A stretch of DNA of 64,000 bases from Diplonema papillatum (taxonomy: Eukaryota; Euglenozoa; Diplonemea; Diplonemida; Diplonemidae): assembly GCA_030068145.1 (NCBI GenBank), contig JAPJBO010000972.1:18773-82772 (forward strand). Reading direction: 5' to 3'. Numbering within the stretch: position 1 is the first letter of the stretch; every line of letters begins with the position of its first letter. Under the pieces are notes generated by a model. The model was not told the origin of the DNA and searched no databases. It was given only the letters and a program-made list of their open reading frames with translations. Both the position numbers and the translations under genes were made by a program. This document shows, in pieces, positions 10,359-21,270 of this stretch.

Positions 10359-10712
10359 ATGCAGCGCCGCTCTACGGGGTGGGACTTCCGGAAATGTTTC
10401 GACATGGTCCCGCGAGAGATAGTGCTGCGCCTGGCCGGGGACATGGGGTTTTTTTTTAAACACTTTTTTTTAAACATGGGGTTTTTTTTTAAACACTTTT
10501 TTTTAAACACTTTTTTTTTTTTCAACTGGGAGCATCGTACGGGAAACAAATGGGGCCACCCGCGGGGAAGATCTTACACCCGAAGAGAAGTTCCTTTGCA
10601 CAATCAGGTTCTCAAACCGCTAAGGGCGATCTACAGAGTGCTCGCGAGACACTTCAAGCTGCCTCTAGGGGTGGGCTGGGAGTTTAGTGCAACCAATGGT
10701 ATACTGGATAAT
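10359..10712 (+). pseudogene. LINE reverse transcriptase fragment, motif A to motif B
   Basis: The frame encodes WDFRKCFDMVPREIVLRLAG, RT motif A of the form DFxKCFDxVP. After an insertion of T-runs (10446-10530) the same frame gives VLARHFKLPLGVGWEFSATN followed by GIL, the start of motif B. The minus-strand LINE at 53.9-56.1 kb reads FALDFAKCFDRVPQALVL and later PLGVGEMFTVTNGILQGCPI, so this is a related family. The motif is cut at NGIL by the SINE-like repeat that starts at about 10703. The T-run insert contains repeated ACATGGGGTTTTTTTTT and AAACACTTTTTTTT units. Confidence 0.65.
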
Positions 10713-12060
10713 AATAGCGCGGAGCTGGCTTTTTCTCCCCCTGGGAAAATGCATATGGGTGGCAGAGTGAGCGAGCGGGTGTCGCCCATGACACTTTTCC
10801 GGTCGAAGATTATTTCGAGGTTTGCTGTCGTTTCGGGGCCTGATGTTTTTTTTTTGGAAGAATCGTACGGGGGCCTTCGAGGCAAACTGGGAAAAATGGG
10901 CAAGACAAGCAAGTTCCAAAAGGGGAAGTTCAAATACTTCGTTTGTGGGCCGACACTCGGGTTCTCCGGTGTCTTTTCGATTGGTGTGACTCAGTCCCTC
11001 CTGCTGCAAATTTTGTGAAATGCAGGAGTGGACTTGTCACAGCCAACCGCACAGACAGCCTTGATTTTTTTTTAAACACCAGGCCGTACAGTTTGCCAGA
11101 CAAGAAACCTGGTGCCTGACCTGGTGGGTTCTCCGGGTTCACTTCTTCACAACGAAAAACGGCACAACCACGAACACAGACAGGCGCGGTTTGAACCCGC
11201 ACCAGTTGCACACTGCAACCGGCGCCTGCCCCACGGCACTGGGGACTCAGAAAAACGAAAGGAGAGTCGGCTAAGGGCCTGGAAAGGCCGCGGCTCAGCC
11301 ACAAGCCGCCACCTGTCACTCAGACTGGGGCCAACTAATTCAAAAAACCGGGGGCACATTGGTAACCATCCCGATTTTACCCCGCCTTCACGATGAGAGG
11401 GCCACAAGGGAGTCAAACTTGGCAAGGCTCACCTGGAAGGTGCCTCTTTGCACCGCCCCCCCCTTTTTTTTGTTCCTGCTGGGCAGCTTGGGGCAGGATC
11501 TTTTACGCCCGGGAAGGGTAGGTGCGCAGCTCGGACGCCAGATACGAAGTAAGGGGCTTTCACCCACAGCAAAGGTACTGCTTGCCTTGGCCGCGTTTCG
11601 AAAAACACGTTTCCAGGGGACACCGCGAGGAGGTGGCAAGTCAGATTTTGTCCCCCGAAATGTGCCCGAAATTTGCGTTTTTTGCGGAGTTTCTCAGCCC
11701 CCCGGAGAAATACCGGAGGGGGGGGCGGCGGGAAAAGGCTGCCCCAGGCCCCGTGCTGGGCCCCGGGTACGAGGCCAAACTTTACACCCGAACTTAGCTT
11801 CGCCCGGACTTTTTTTCGCCCGAACTTAGCTTCACCCGAGCTTTGCTTCGCCCGAACTTTGCTTCACCTAACTTTGCTCACCCGAACTTAGCTTCGCCCG
11901 AACTTTGTTTCGCCCGAACTTTGTTTCGCCCGAACTTAGCTTCACCAGAACTTTGCTTCACCCGAACTTAGCTTCGCCCGAACTTTGCTTCACCAGAACT
12001 TAGCTTCGCCCGAACTTTGCTTCACCCGAACTTAGCTTCGCCGAACTTTGTTTCGCCTGC
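10703..12060 (+). repeat. SINE-like repeat (tRNA-like head, core, CGAACTT array), split by an insertion
   Basis: The element starts at CTGGATAATAATAGCGCGG inside an RT remnant. It has a tRNA-like head (10755-10790, A-box-like GGTGGCAGAGTGAGCG) and a core, CACTTTTCCGGTCGAAGATT. It is interrupted at 10846 and resumes at 11660 with GTGCCCGAAATTTGCG, a GC-rich segment, then an array of GCTTCGCCCGAACTTAGC units to about 12055. An uninterrupted copy of the same order lies reversed at 32320-33050 and shows that 10847-11659 is foreign. Part of the head with the B box is missing here compared with that copy. Confidence 0.75.
10847..11659. mobile_element. 813-bp insertion in a SINE-like repeat, flanked by ATGT
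   Basis: The intact SINE-like copy at 32.3-33.05 kb reads GGCCTGATGTGCCCG on its sense strand. Here GGCCTGATGT is followed by 813 bp and then ATGTGCCCG, so ATGT is present on both sides (10843-10846 and 11660-11663). The insert carries a tRNA-like segment on the minus strand (about 11175-11250, with GGTTCAAACC), T-runs at its start and no convincing ORF. No terminal inverted repeats are visible. The superfamily is unknown. Confidence 0.6.
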
Positions 12061-12194
12061 CAGGGGTTCAGGCTGAAGCGACATCATCCCACCAACGGAT
12101 TGCGATGCCGCTCGCGTTGGACACATCTGTTTCAGCCGCGGAGATTGTCAACATCGTCGAAGGCGTTCGCTGAGTCTGAGGGCTTGGCTGCAAA

Positions 12195-12261
12195 TGACCC
12201 GCAAACCCGCAAACCCGCAAACCCGCAAACCCGCAAACCCCGCAAACCCGCAAACCCGCAA
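12195..12261. repeat. (AAACCCGC)n microsatellite
   Basis: About eight tandem copies of AAACCCGC, with one extra C in the middle. It resembles a telomere-type G/C-asymmetric repeat, but it is short, internal and has an unusual unit. Confidence 0.9.
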
Positions 12262-13770
12262 GTCGGCGCAACCGTTCGTTTGAAAGAGTCGCCGCTGTGA
12301 CGTCGTGTAGAGCGCGCCGGATGCCACCTATTGCTTTGTGAATTACATCGTTACCTGTAAGCTTCTCTAGTGCAGTCAACACCTGAGTTAATGCTCAGGT
12401 CGCCGGCCTTACCTGAAGCAAGGTCAGACAGTGTAGGCTTAGACCTATTCTGTAGCCCGTTACGCTAATGCCTTGACAACTTGCTGTTCGAGCCCTTATC
12501 ACTGGGACTTGTGCACTGACTAGCGAGACTGAGCGAATGTACACATGGTACACGGCTGAATGTGTACATGCTTCGATGCATACGTGCATGCGCGTTGCAC
12601 ATAAGTACGAGAATATGGCAGTAACGGCAGGGCCGTTGTCGAAAGTCACAGTGCAGACCTGAGCCACCGTTCACACCCCCGATCCGACTGGCCGACGAAA
12701 GAAGGCTAAGTTGCCGGAACAAACGTGTACGCATACAATGACAACCATGTTATGACGAGGACGGTTGGCTACAGGCAGCTGCATCTGTCAGTCACGGGCG
12801 CTCCACCTGACCTACCCGGCCGTCACGAGTAAGGCCTACATGGGGGGATCAGTTTGCAGGAAGCCCCGACAATCGAATTCCTCCCCGTTTCCATTTTTCT
12901 TTCAGTATCAGTTCAGTTTCTAACCCGACAGTAAACCCGGCCCAGTGAAGCCGTTGCCTACGGGCGTCGACATGTTAAAAAAAAAAAAAAAGAATCCCCG
13001 CACTTTCTAGCGTTATTTCGTGAGTTTCCCCACCCGGACTCCGCCGACCAAGGAATCCTGGTGTTCATTTTGTCGATAGAAGGCACTCTCGACGAGTCTC
13101 GTCAAGTCTCGAACCAGCTGAATCGAGGAATCCAGTTGAGCCTTGAGCCTCGAACTTGAGCTTAAATGCCTCCCGTTTCCGTTCCGAATCGAGGCTCTCG
13201 GATTCGGGACGGAAGTTTCATTTGGCAGTAGCTGAGTTACAGTGAGTAACCGTCATCAAGACATGGGCGTATTCAGTCTGACAGTCATCACACCGTCATT
13301 CAGTTGCGACCCGGCCTACCGTCGTATCAAGCATTCAAGTCTCATCAACAATCAAGTTTGGATGAACTTCTTCTTCGCAATATTCACGTCATTGGAAGCT
13401 TGCCAGAATGGGAAGTCAGGGAAAGGACGAACGAGATCCTGATTCACGACTGAAGAACACGTTGAGTCAGACTGCGGTCCGCAGCGGATGACACTGTGAC
13501 ACCGACAGTGTCACACAAAAAAAAAAGTGCGCTGACACCACACGCGGCCGATGTCATGGGCCGACATGGGTTGGATGATGGGTCGTCCACTCCAGACCAT
13601 GATGGGACAGACGACTCGAGGGAACGTCACAAGGCTACACTATCTATAGGCCGACCAAAGCAGCGACAACGTCAACAATCAGAACTTCTCACGGAAGTCA
13701 GTTGCATGGCATGAGACCATCGCTGGTTGGCGTGACGTAGCAGTCTGAGCAGACCTTTTCAACGACGTCT
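12262..13770. other. Gene-free stretch
   Basis: No convincing coding sequence on either strand. It contains an A-run at 12977-12991, tandem variants of CGAGTCTCGTCAAGTCTCG (about 13090-13115), a hairpin GACACTGT-GACACCG-ACAGTGTC near 13490 followed by an A-run, and many short ORFs with no family resemblance. Part may be the 3' flank of the transposase gene that follows. Confidence 0.5.
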
Positions 13771-13774
13771 TGCT

Positions 13775-15559
13775 CTAGAACAGCTTCGATGAAGAGATGT
13801 GCAGAAAATAGACCCGGGGGTAGTAGGGAAGTTCATAAAACAACGCTGTCTCCTGCATTGACCTGTGCAGAAAGAACGGTGCACGCAGCGGAGGGATGCT
13901 CTTGCAATGCGCACACTCCCTTGTTGCGTTCGGGCCCTCGCACCGCCGGAAGATCACAATGTTCTTCCTTCGGTCCATGTGACGACACATGAGGCGGTAC
14001 TCTGGCATGATTGCAGCCAGGTCCGGGTCATCATTGATGACCTTTCTCGACGACGAGAGGAACCGCTGCAGGTCCTCGTAGTCCGTGTAGATCCGCCGAC
14101 GGCGAGGAGCCGCAGCCGAGGCGGCAACAGCGAGACAGGCAGCGACTGCGGCTCGGATGCTGCTGGGTGGTGAGTCGCATTTTTCAACCACCGGGGCCAG
14201 CGTCGTCATCAAAGACGCCACCACAGAAGCAAGGACAACAGCAGGTGGACTGGGAGCGCCCTTCTTGCTTTTCCTCCCCTTCTGTCGTACCTCCGGAGGA
14301 GCAGCCCAATCAGTCGGTGCAACGGCGGTGCACTTGAAGGTCAGGCGCTCCGTGTCGAAGGTGAACCTGGAACTCATCGCCTCCATGGCTGTGGAGTGCA
14401 TCTTCCTGTCCTCGTGCTGCGTGGACTTCGGAGCCGATCCGAATGTGCAACCTGACAGCTTTTTGGACAAGTGCGACATTGCCCTTTCGACGGGGTTGTA
14501 CGCACTGTGCCCAGCTGCGTACGTGACGCACACCAGCGCATCGAGACGAAAGTCCCGAAACAACCGCCACAAAGAGAAGGCGGTTGTCATCGAGGACGGG
14601 GCGTAGTCGCAGGCGTTGTCCGAAATTACGCAAACGACGGGCGGAACGCACACCCTTTCCATCAACACGACCCGAGTGTCGTTGACGTTTGTCTGGCTGT
14701 TCGTGCGGGAGTACTTGGTCGACCGCAGGAAGATCCGGACAGGCCCATTCCGGGGGTAGGGAAAATGGAGACGATTGCGGGCGTCTCCAGTTGCGTTGTT
14801 CCTCGAGAGGCTCAGCTCCGCAGGATCGGGGACCAACTCCAGCACACAGACCGGCTTGACACCTGCCCCGGTCACGAAGCTGTGATCCGGGACCTGAGGC
14901 TTGCGAGGTTGGTTGTCTGCAGCTCCTTCGGGGTCAACACGGTAGTACGTCTTTGTGTTGATGTTCTTGTTAACAGCAACAGCCCCCAAAGGAACGATGC
15001 ACTTCGCATCGACGCTGAGGACCATTGCTTCATCGCGTGGACCAGAAGTGGTCAGGTTAGCGGAAGCGTTGGCGAACACGGCTGCCTCGACCACCAACCG
15101 CACCTGGGACCTGCAGAAGTGATCGTCAACATGATCATCCCGCCCCGTGTCCTCGTGCCCTTCGAGCCGGACGTCGAAGAAGTCGAGGTAACTCGACGCA
15201 GCTTTGCGGCCAGCATTCGGCGCCTTGAATAAGCGCCGCAAGCAAGAATCCGACAAAGCGAAGCCTTCAGCTTCGAGGAGGCGGTGAAGCTCGGTCGGCG
15301 TACACCCCGCCTTCAGCTCAGATTCCCTTCGCCGCGCGTGGCTCTGGGCGGAGTATCCAGAAAGCAAGAGACGGATGCGATCAACAAGAGCAGGGTATCG
15401 GGTTTGCGGGTTTAGGTATGCGGGTTCGGGTATGCGGGGGGGGTTCGGGTATGCGTACCTTACACAAAAATTGTAAAAATCACACACAAATGGTGAAAAA
15501 CTGGAAAATTTGGCAAACCCCAAATTTTCAGTTTCCGGTACAATTTTCACTTCCCACAA
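13775..15559 (-). CDS. DDE-type transposase-like protein, family uncertain
   Basis: A single uninterrupted frame of up to 594 codons. The first about 50 residues come from low-complexity flanking repeats, so the true start is probably further in (near ALVDRIRLLLSGYS). Helix-turn-helix-like sequence follows (CTPTELHRLLEAEGFALSDS, then CLRRLF). The catalytic-core candidates are LSVDAKCIVPLG (first Asp), VCVISDNACDYAPS (second Asp) and AGHSAYNPVERAMSHLSKKL (Glu in NPVE). This resembles the D-D-E layout of RNase H-fold transposases, with NPVE in the place of the NPIE of Tc1/IS630-like enzymes. The C-terminal part contains a CxxC (ECAHCKS) and a YTDYEDLQRFLSSS segment. No terminal inverted repeats were found, so it may be a fixed remnant or domesticated. 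The intact length argues for recent activity or selection. Confidence 0.6.
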   Translation of the reverse strand: MWEVKIVPETENLGFAKFSSFSPFVCDFYNFCVRYAYPNPPRIPEPAYLNPQTRYPALVDRIRLLLSGYSAQSHARRRESELKAGCTPTELHRLLEAEGFALSDSCLRRLFKAPNAGRKAASSYLDFFDVRLEGHEDTGRDDHVDDHFCRSQVRLVVEAAVFANASANLTTSGPRDEAMVLSVDAKCIVPLGAVAVNKNINTKTYYRVDPEGAADNQPRKPQVPDHSFVTGAGVKPVCVLELVPDPAELSLSRNNATGDARNRLHFPYPRNGPVRIFLRSTKYSRTNSQTNVNDTRVVLMERVCVPPVVCVISDNACDYAPSSMTTAFSLWRLFRDFRLDALVCVTYAAGHSAYNPVERAMSHLSKKLSGCTFGSAPKSTQHEDRKMHSTAMEAMSSRFTFDTERLTFKCTAVAPTDWAAPPEVRQKGRKSKKGAPSPPAVVLASVVASLMTTLAPVVEKCDSPPSSIRAAVAACLAVAASAAAPRRRRIYTDYEDLQRFLSSSRKVINDDPDLAAIMPEYRLMCRHMDRRKNIVIFRRCEGPNATRECAHCKSIPPLRAPFFLHRSMQETALFYELPYYPRVYFLHISSSKLF

Positions 15560-15662
15560 ATTTTCACTTCCCGGAAAAAATTTTCACTTCCCGGAACAAA
15601 TTTTCACTTCCCGGAACAAATTTTCACTTCCCGGAATAAATTTTCACTTCCCGGAACAAATT
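15550..15662. repeat. 20-bp tandem repeat
   Basis: About five copies of AAATTTTCACTTCCCGGAAC with small variants. It overlaps the extreme upstream end of the open frame of the transposase gene, which is one reason to doubt that gene's longest start. Confidence 0.85.
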
Positions 15663-15716
15663 AGTCGGAAAAAAGCCTGAAAAAAAGCTCACCCAGGAAT
15701 AAATTAGCTCGACCCG

Positions 15717-15795
15717 GGGGGAGGGGGGGGGTCTGGTTTATCCGGCCATCCGGCCAAAGTGGCTGATCCTTAACAAGAGCGCTGCCCCCCCCAGG
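15717..15795 (+). repeat. Dispersed repeat bounded by G-run and C-run, copy 1
   Basis: A run of G is followed by TCTGGTTTATCCGGCCATCC and then GGCCAAAGTGGCTGATCC up to GCTGCCCCCC. Near-identical copies are at 16070-16135 and 25373-25441. The copies share about 55 bp of unique sequence between homopolymer tracts. No coding potential. Confidence 0.8.
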
Positions 15796-16069
15796 CATCT
15801 TGTTAAGAACCATCCATCCATCCATCAGCGGCGACCCCCCCACCCCCCCCTCAGGCTATTTTCACTGTGGAGGGGGAGACGCTACCTGTCACACTCTAAG
15901 GTGGTCACCACGGTGGGCGGTCAGAAAAAAAAAAATTTTTTTTTTGCCCCAAATACCCCAAATACCACACTTTGGAAAATTTTTGTGGGCCCACTTTTGG
16001 CAGGGAATTTTGACCATTTCACCTTAGAGAATTTGACCACCCAGCCTCCAAGGCAACTGCACTGTAGAG

Positions 16070-16135
16070 GGGGGGGGGGTCTGGTTTATCCGGCCATCCG
16101 GCCAAAGTGGCTGATCCTTAACAAGAGCGCTGCCC
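16070..16135 (+). repeat. Dispersed G/C-run-bounded repeat, copy 2
   Basis: Same 55-bp core as 15717-15795 (CTGGTTTATCCGGCCATCC onward). Here it ends in GCTGCCCAC followed by an A-run instead of a C-run. The surrounding 15800-16300 consists of low-complexity sequence containing paired segments with CATTTTGACCATTTCACC-like blocks and no gene. Confidence 0.75.
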
Positions 16136-16300
16136 ACAAAAAAAAAAACTTTTTTTTTGGGCCGGAATCCCTAAAAACTCGCATTTCGGAAAGTTTTTGT
16201 CCCACATTTTTCCCAGGGCATTTTGACCATTTCACCTTAGAGCCTCCGCCCGCTCAGCCCCTATGGTAAATGCACGACTGTGAGCTTTTTTTATCAAATT

Positions 16301-18129
16301 AAATTGCCTCCTTGGAGAGAGTCACTCGGAGCCGTTGTTCCTTCTCCATCCGCCAATTTAACATCCGTTTAATTCATGTCATACCTACCAAAGGATCATT
16401 CACGGTGAGCTCTCCTTAGCTGGCTTGCTGGTACCTTGGGAACGAGCTGACCGGCGAAGTTGGCTGCCCGGCGGCTGCCCCAGTTGGGGAGATCGGTCCT
16501 CCTGGCTACCGCATCAGTCACAGCTCAACTGGCGAAGGCCTGAGTTGGCTTCAATCTAACACAACTGGCTGCGGCGGGCCGGCTCACGATGCCTGGCTGC
16601 TCGCATTCGCCTCGCGGGACTCTGGGATTATCCCTCCGCCGGTCAAGCTCAGCAAGCCAGGGAGACTAACCTTGATCCACTGCGGGGAAGTGGGGAGAGA
16701 AGAACGGGTGGGGCGCGGGGAGCTTCATATGAATCCCGAGGAGGACCGACCTACGAGGGTGCGGCGTAGCAATGAGCTAGTCGCACCGGGTTGTAAAACC
16801 GGACCGTCTCTACGCACTACGGATCGCGCGTGTGCTTCTCCCCGTACAACCTCACCACGTCCTCCGACGCCCAGTCCCCCAGCTCGCAAACCTGCATCAC
16901 CCCTCCCCGCCTTCAGCAGTGTGCAACCACCGACCCTGGCGCTGCGTCGTGTGTGTGTACGCGGGTCTCCTTCCTGGACTCCCCCGCCGACATCCCGTTA
17001 ATAACGGCGAAGAGTCCCCGCTGTGTCCTTGTATCGCAGAGTGCCTCCCTGAATGAGCGGTACCCGCAGTTGGGGCACAGGAGCTGACTTGACCCGGCCA
17101 AGCGCTTCAGGAGGGTGAACACCTCGACGGGCAGAAGCGGATGGAGGACGGTGCTGGGCCGGAAAGCGTGAGCGAAGGCACCAAATTGATGGCCTTGAAC
17201 GTCAAGTACCGCATGCGTTCCTCTTGCCCTTCGCCATGCGCCACTCGACCCTGAGCCGTCCTCCATTTAGAGTGCCGTCCTCTGCGCGGATCGCCCAGAA
17301 TTCGGGCAGCGCCGTAGTCGCCCGTAGTCCGGATGGCATCAAAAGTCGTCCTGAACTCCTTCACGCCCAGCGGCTCCGCCTGCTGTGGGTCCGGCGACTC
17401 CTTCCCGAGGACGGCCATCATTCTACCCACGATATTCAGCGGGTCATCGAGAACACAACCCCGCGGCTTTGTTCTCTGCAATGTGAGCTGCCCCGTCGTC
17501 GCCCATCAGCAGCAGGTGACCGCCGAACTCCTCCAACCTCTCCACCGTGGTTGGGAGAGGCTCAGCCCATGCTACTACCACCACGACACGTACCCGGCCG
17601 TGTTCGAGTCGTATGTGGCCTTCGAGCCCACCGTCGTGTAACGGGCCCGCATGGCCCTGCGGGCCACCTCGGCTGAGTTCCGACTGAGGGACCTCTTAAG
17701 CGCTGCCCTCTGCAGAGTCCGTCTCCTTGCTCGCTGACCGGGCGGAGACCGGGGCGGTGTGTCCTTGGCACCGTCCCTGCTCGGGGCGGGACCCCGTTCG
17801 CGGGGCCCCGCTCCTAGCTCTGCCGCCACGCTGCGAAAACGCTTGTAGTCTTCCTCGGCCGGCCGCGGCTTCCTGATGAGAGAGATTCAGGAAGCACCCT
17901 GCACGGCATTACACGGAAGGAGGTCAGGGGCACGACCTCGGGCAACCCCGCGAGTGAGCGAACCAGAGCTTTCCACTCGACCCCCCTCTCATGCCGTCTA
18001 ACCGTGCAACGTCTCATGTCATTATTTTCTTCGGGTGGGCGGGCGGGAGAAACAAATGACTGATCCGGTTTGGTGGAGATCCGCGCTCCTGCCGGGGCTT
18101 TGCTCGGGATTAGCTGAATTAAACACCTA
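16301..18129 (-). mobile_element. Degenerate YR-type retroelement A (first of a tandem pair)
   Basis: Bounded on the left by TT|AAATTGCCTCCTTGG and on the right by ATTAAACACCTA|TT. Its first 334 bp (16301-16634) are nearly identical to 18132-18465 and its last 82 bp (18048-18129) are nearly identical to 21515-21596, which are the matching ends of element B. The interior (about 16640-18047) differs from B's and contains a frameshifted recombinase-like ORF on the minus strand. All three junctions (left flank/A, A/B, B/right flank) have a TT dinucleotide. Confidence 0.65.
16913..17829 (-). pseudogene. Possible tyrosine recombinase remnant
   Basis: Minus-strand frames give SAEVARRAMRARYTTVGSKA then TYDSNTAGYVSWW, followed in another frame by segments such as LPTTVERLEEFGGHLL. 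This is the pattern of the N-terminal SAM-like domain of phage-integrase-type recombinases (R...Y...T...Y...W). Further downstream come FRTTFDAIRTTGDYGAARIL and, after another frameshift, LLCPNCGYRSF. At least three frameshifts are needed, so it is dead. The catalytic Arg-His-Tyr residues could not be placed, and the call depends on the context of a YR-type element. Confidence 0.35.
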
Positions 18130-18714
18130 TTAAATTGCCTCCTTGGAGAGAGTCACTCGGAGCCGTTGTTCCTTCTCCATCCGCCAATTTAACATCCGTT
18201 TAATTCATGTCATACCTACCAAAGGATCATTCACGGTTAGCTCTCCTTAGCTGGCTTGCTGGTACCTTGGGAACGAGCTGACCGGCGAAGTTGGCTGCCC
18301 GGCGGCTGCCTCAGTTGGGGAGATCGGTCCTCCTGGCTACCGCATCAGTCACAGCTCAACTGGCGAAGGCCTGAGTTGGCTTCAATCTAACACAACTGGC
18401 TGCGGCGGGCCGGCTCACGATGCCTGGCTGCTCGCATTCGCCTCGCGGGACTCTGGGATTATCCCAATGGCTCTATCCCAATGGACCGACGCAAAAGAGA
18501 AGAGAAGCCAAAGATCAATGCGCAAGAACCAGCAGCCTACGGCACAAGCTGGAGGTGCCCGGGACCAAGAGGTCTGCCGTCGCCCCATCGTTCGTGTGGA
18601 AGCCCGGCATCCGCCTAACCGGGCACCGCCGAGGAACGGACACGGCATAGGAGTGGACAGGGCGACTCGGAAGGTCCGCTACGTTCATCTCGCCTTCGCC
18701 CTGACGATGCCTTT

Positions 18715-19870
18715 CTACAGCCCGTGAACCGGGGCAAGCAGCATTCTAGCTAGACTGGCCCTGGACAAGGCTCGCCAGAACGACGTTGTCCCAACGAAAC
18801 TTGCACGCCCGTCATCTCCGTATGCCACAGACCGGCCACCGACACGGACGCGAGCTTCAGTGCGTGAATCAGCGGCCCGGACGCCCGGACAGGAAGCGCA
18901 GTAGTAGACGACACCACGCCGTCTGTAAGAACGACAGGGTTGCACCCAACCCCTTCGAGCAGGCATCCGTAAACAGCTTCCCATGTCCGGACTAAGCGAG
19001 TTGAGGGGAACCGACTTCTCAAAGACCCTAGACAACCCACCACTGGAGCGATACACGAGGCTCGCGACCCAGCTTGAATTTTCTGCGCTTCGGCGCGCCT
19101 GGATAAAAGCTGGAGAGGCACCCTACCACCTTGCCAAACAGGGAGGACGAGGCGACCCCCAACTTCCCTGCTAGCGACGCGGCCTCGCCCGGTGCCAGAG
19201 TCGTGAGGGAGAACGCCCTCCAGAACGAACACCAACGTACCCTTCCGCGCCCGGCGGTCAAGACAATCAAGTCCAGGTGCCGAAAGCTGGTGTCCCGTGG
19301 GGTCGTCCCGTCGCCGCCCAGAGCTCCTGCAGATGACATCGTCCTGCGCCTTCATCCGTCTGCAGCAAATCTTTCAGAGGCCATCATTGGCCAGCTGCCG
19401 CCCACCTCCACGAAGACGTCGACGATGCCCAGCTTGACCCTCGCCGCCATGTCGACCGCCATATTGACTGCACGAACGCATGGAGGCTCGTCCGCCATAT
19501 CTCCTGGTCCGGCGTCAGCCGGGCGACCGGCGACCATAAAGCGCCGCAGAAAAACTCGCTCATAGGCAGCCCCACTTCGACCACGAAGCCTCTGTCCACC
19601 TCTTTCTGCACCGACGCCCAGATGGCCTCCTTGTTGGCGACCGGTTCGCCCCTGACGGCCCTCTTGGCCCTCGCGAGCACGTCGGGCTGGCCCCGAATCA
19701 GCTCCTCGACTGACACGTCCGGGTCCCGGCGTCGGGCAACCCTTTCAGAGATTCGCCAAGAGGTTGTCAGGCCTCGGCGATGCCCAGCTCCCAGGAATTT
19801 CGCCGGCCACATGGCAGGCATCCAGCGGTCCAGACGGACCTCAACCAGGCGAGCTTGCACTGTGTGCGTG
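18715..19870 (-). pseudogene. RT/RNase H remnant of a DIRS-like element
   Basis: On the minus strand one frame gives KEAIWASVQKEVDRGFVVEV (RT N-terminal region, 19.7-19.5 kb). A second gives ADEPPCVRAVNMAVDMAARV near 19.5 kb. A third (19.2-19.1 kb) gives LAPGEAASLAGKLGVASSSL and FGKV, which matches the LxPxEASSLAGKLxFAxxxLFGRV segment between RT and RNase H in DIRS-like elements. At least three frameshifts separate the parts and the metal-binding motifs are not recoverable. The order on the minus strand (RT then RNase H) is as expected. Confidence 0.6.
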
Positions 19871-21270
19871 GCACGGGTCTACACGTCAACGACCATGCGC
19901 TCGACAGGCGCCTGACGGATCTCGGCAAAGCAAGCACAGACCGCAGCAGCAGTGAGTCTACGCGTCAGTGCTCAGGCCAGACGGATTTCAGCCAGGCGAG
20001 CTTCGCCGTGCACGCGGCACGGCGGATCTCAGCCAAAAGCGCGCCTACACGTCAGCTGTCAGGCCAGACTGATCGCAGCCAGGAGAGCTTCGTGCCGTGC
20101 ACGCGGCACGGCGGATCTCGGCCGAAGCGACATCCACAGAGGATTAGAGTCCCGTATTTCCTCGGCGAGCCATGTAACTCCTTGCTAGCACGAGTCGCTC
20201 AGTTTGGGAATGCTGAGCTAATCTGCACGTCAGTTACCAGGCCAGATGGACTCATCCAGGCGAGCTTCACGCCATGCACGCGGCATGGCGGATCTTCAAC
20301 CGCAGCGAGCCTACACGTCAACGACCATGCGCTCGACAGGCGCCCGACGGACCCCCGGTACGGCGAGCATGCACGCTGCGCGCGTGGCACGGCAGACCGC
20401 AGCAGAAGCGAGCCTACACGTCAGCCGTCAGGCCAACTCATCTCAGCCAGGAGAGCTTCATGCCGTGCACGCGACACGGCGGATCTCAGCCAAGGAGCCT
20501 GCACGTCAGTGACCAGACCAGATGGATCTCAACCAGGCAAACTTCACGCCGTGCACGAGGCACAGCGAGCCTACACGTCAACGACCATGCGCTCGACAGG
20601 CACATGACGGATCCCAGCCAAGCGAGCATGCACGCTGTTGACCGCAGCAGAAGCGAGCCTACACGTCAGTGCTCAGGCCAGGCAGATTTCAGCAAGGCGA
20701 GCTTCGCCGTGCACGCGGCACGGCGGATCTCAGCAGAAACGTGTCTAGACGTCAGGGATCAGGCTAGACGGATCTTAACCAGGCGCTTCACGCCGTGCAC
20801 GGGCATCGCGGATCTCAGCCAAAGCGAGCCTGCACGTCAGTGACCAGGCCAGATGGATCTCAACCAGGCGAGCTTCACGCCGTGCACGCGGCACGGCGGA
20901 TCTCAACCACAGGGAGCCTACACGTCAGTGACCAGGAACGGATCTCAACCAGGCGAGCTTCACGCCGTGCACGCTGCACGGCGGATCTCAACCAAAGCGA
21001 GCCTACACGTCGGTGATCAGGGTAGACGGATCTCAACCAGGCGAGCTTCACGCCGTGCACGCGGCACGGCGGATCTCAACCACAGGGAGCCTACACGTCA
21101 GTGACCAGGCCGGACGGATCTCAACCAGGCGAGCTTCACGCCGTGCACGCTGCACGGCGGATCTCAACCAAAGCGAGCCTACACGTCGGTGATCAGGGTA
21201 GACGGATCTCAACCAGGCGAGCTTCACGCCATGCACGCGGCACGGCGGATCTCAACCGAAGCGAGCCTGG
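19830..21270. repeat. Long-unit tandem repeat (about 80-90 bp)
   Basis: Units contain CTACACGTCAGTGACCAGG, then GACGGATCTCAACCAGGCG, then AGCTTCACGCCGTGCACGCG. Unit length and sequence drift from left to right; the right half (20780-21260) is the most regular. CTACACGTCA recurs more than a dozen times. It lies inside element B, upstream of its RT remnant in the element's sense direction. Long frames across it are by-products of the repeat. Confidence 0.85.

Noticed and set aside
12195-12261. Interstitial telomere from (AAACCCGC)n
   Set aside because: Short, imperfect, an unusual unit, and no other subtelomeric sign; treated as a microsatellite.
16301-16420. Fragment of 18S rRNA (AAAGGATCATTCACGG resembles the SSU end)
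   Set aside because: Only about 12 bases resemble the SSU 3' end; the surroundings do not match rRNA, and the segment is the shared end of elements A and B.
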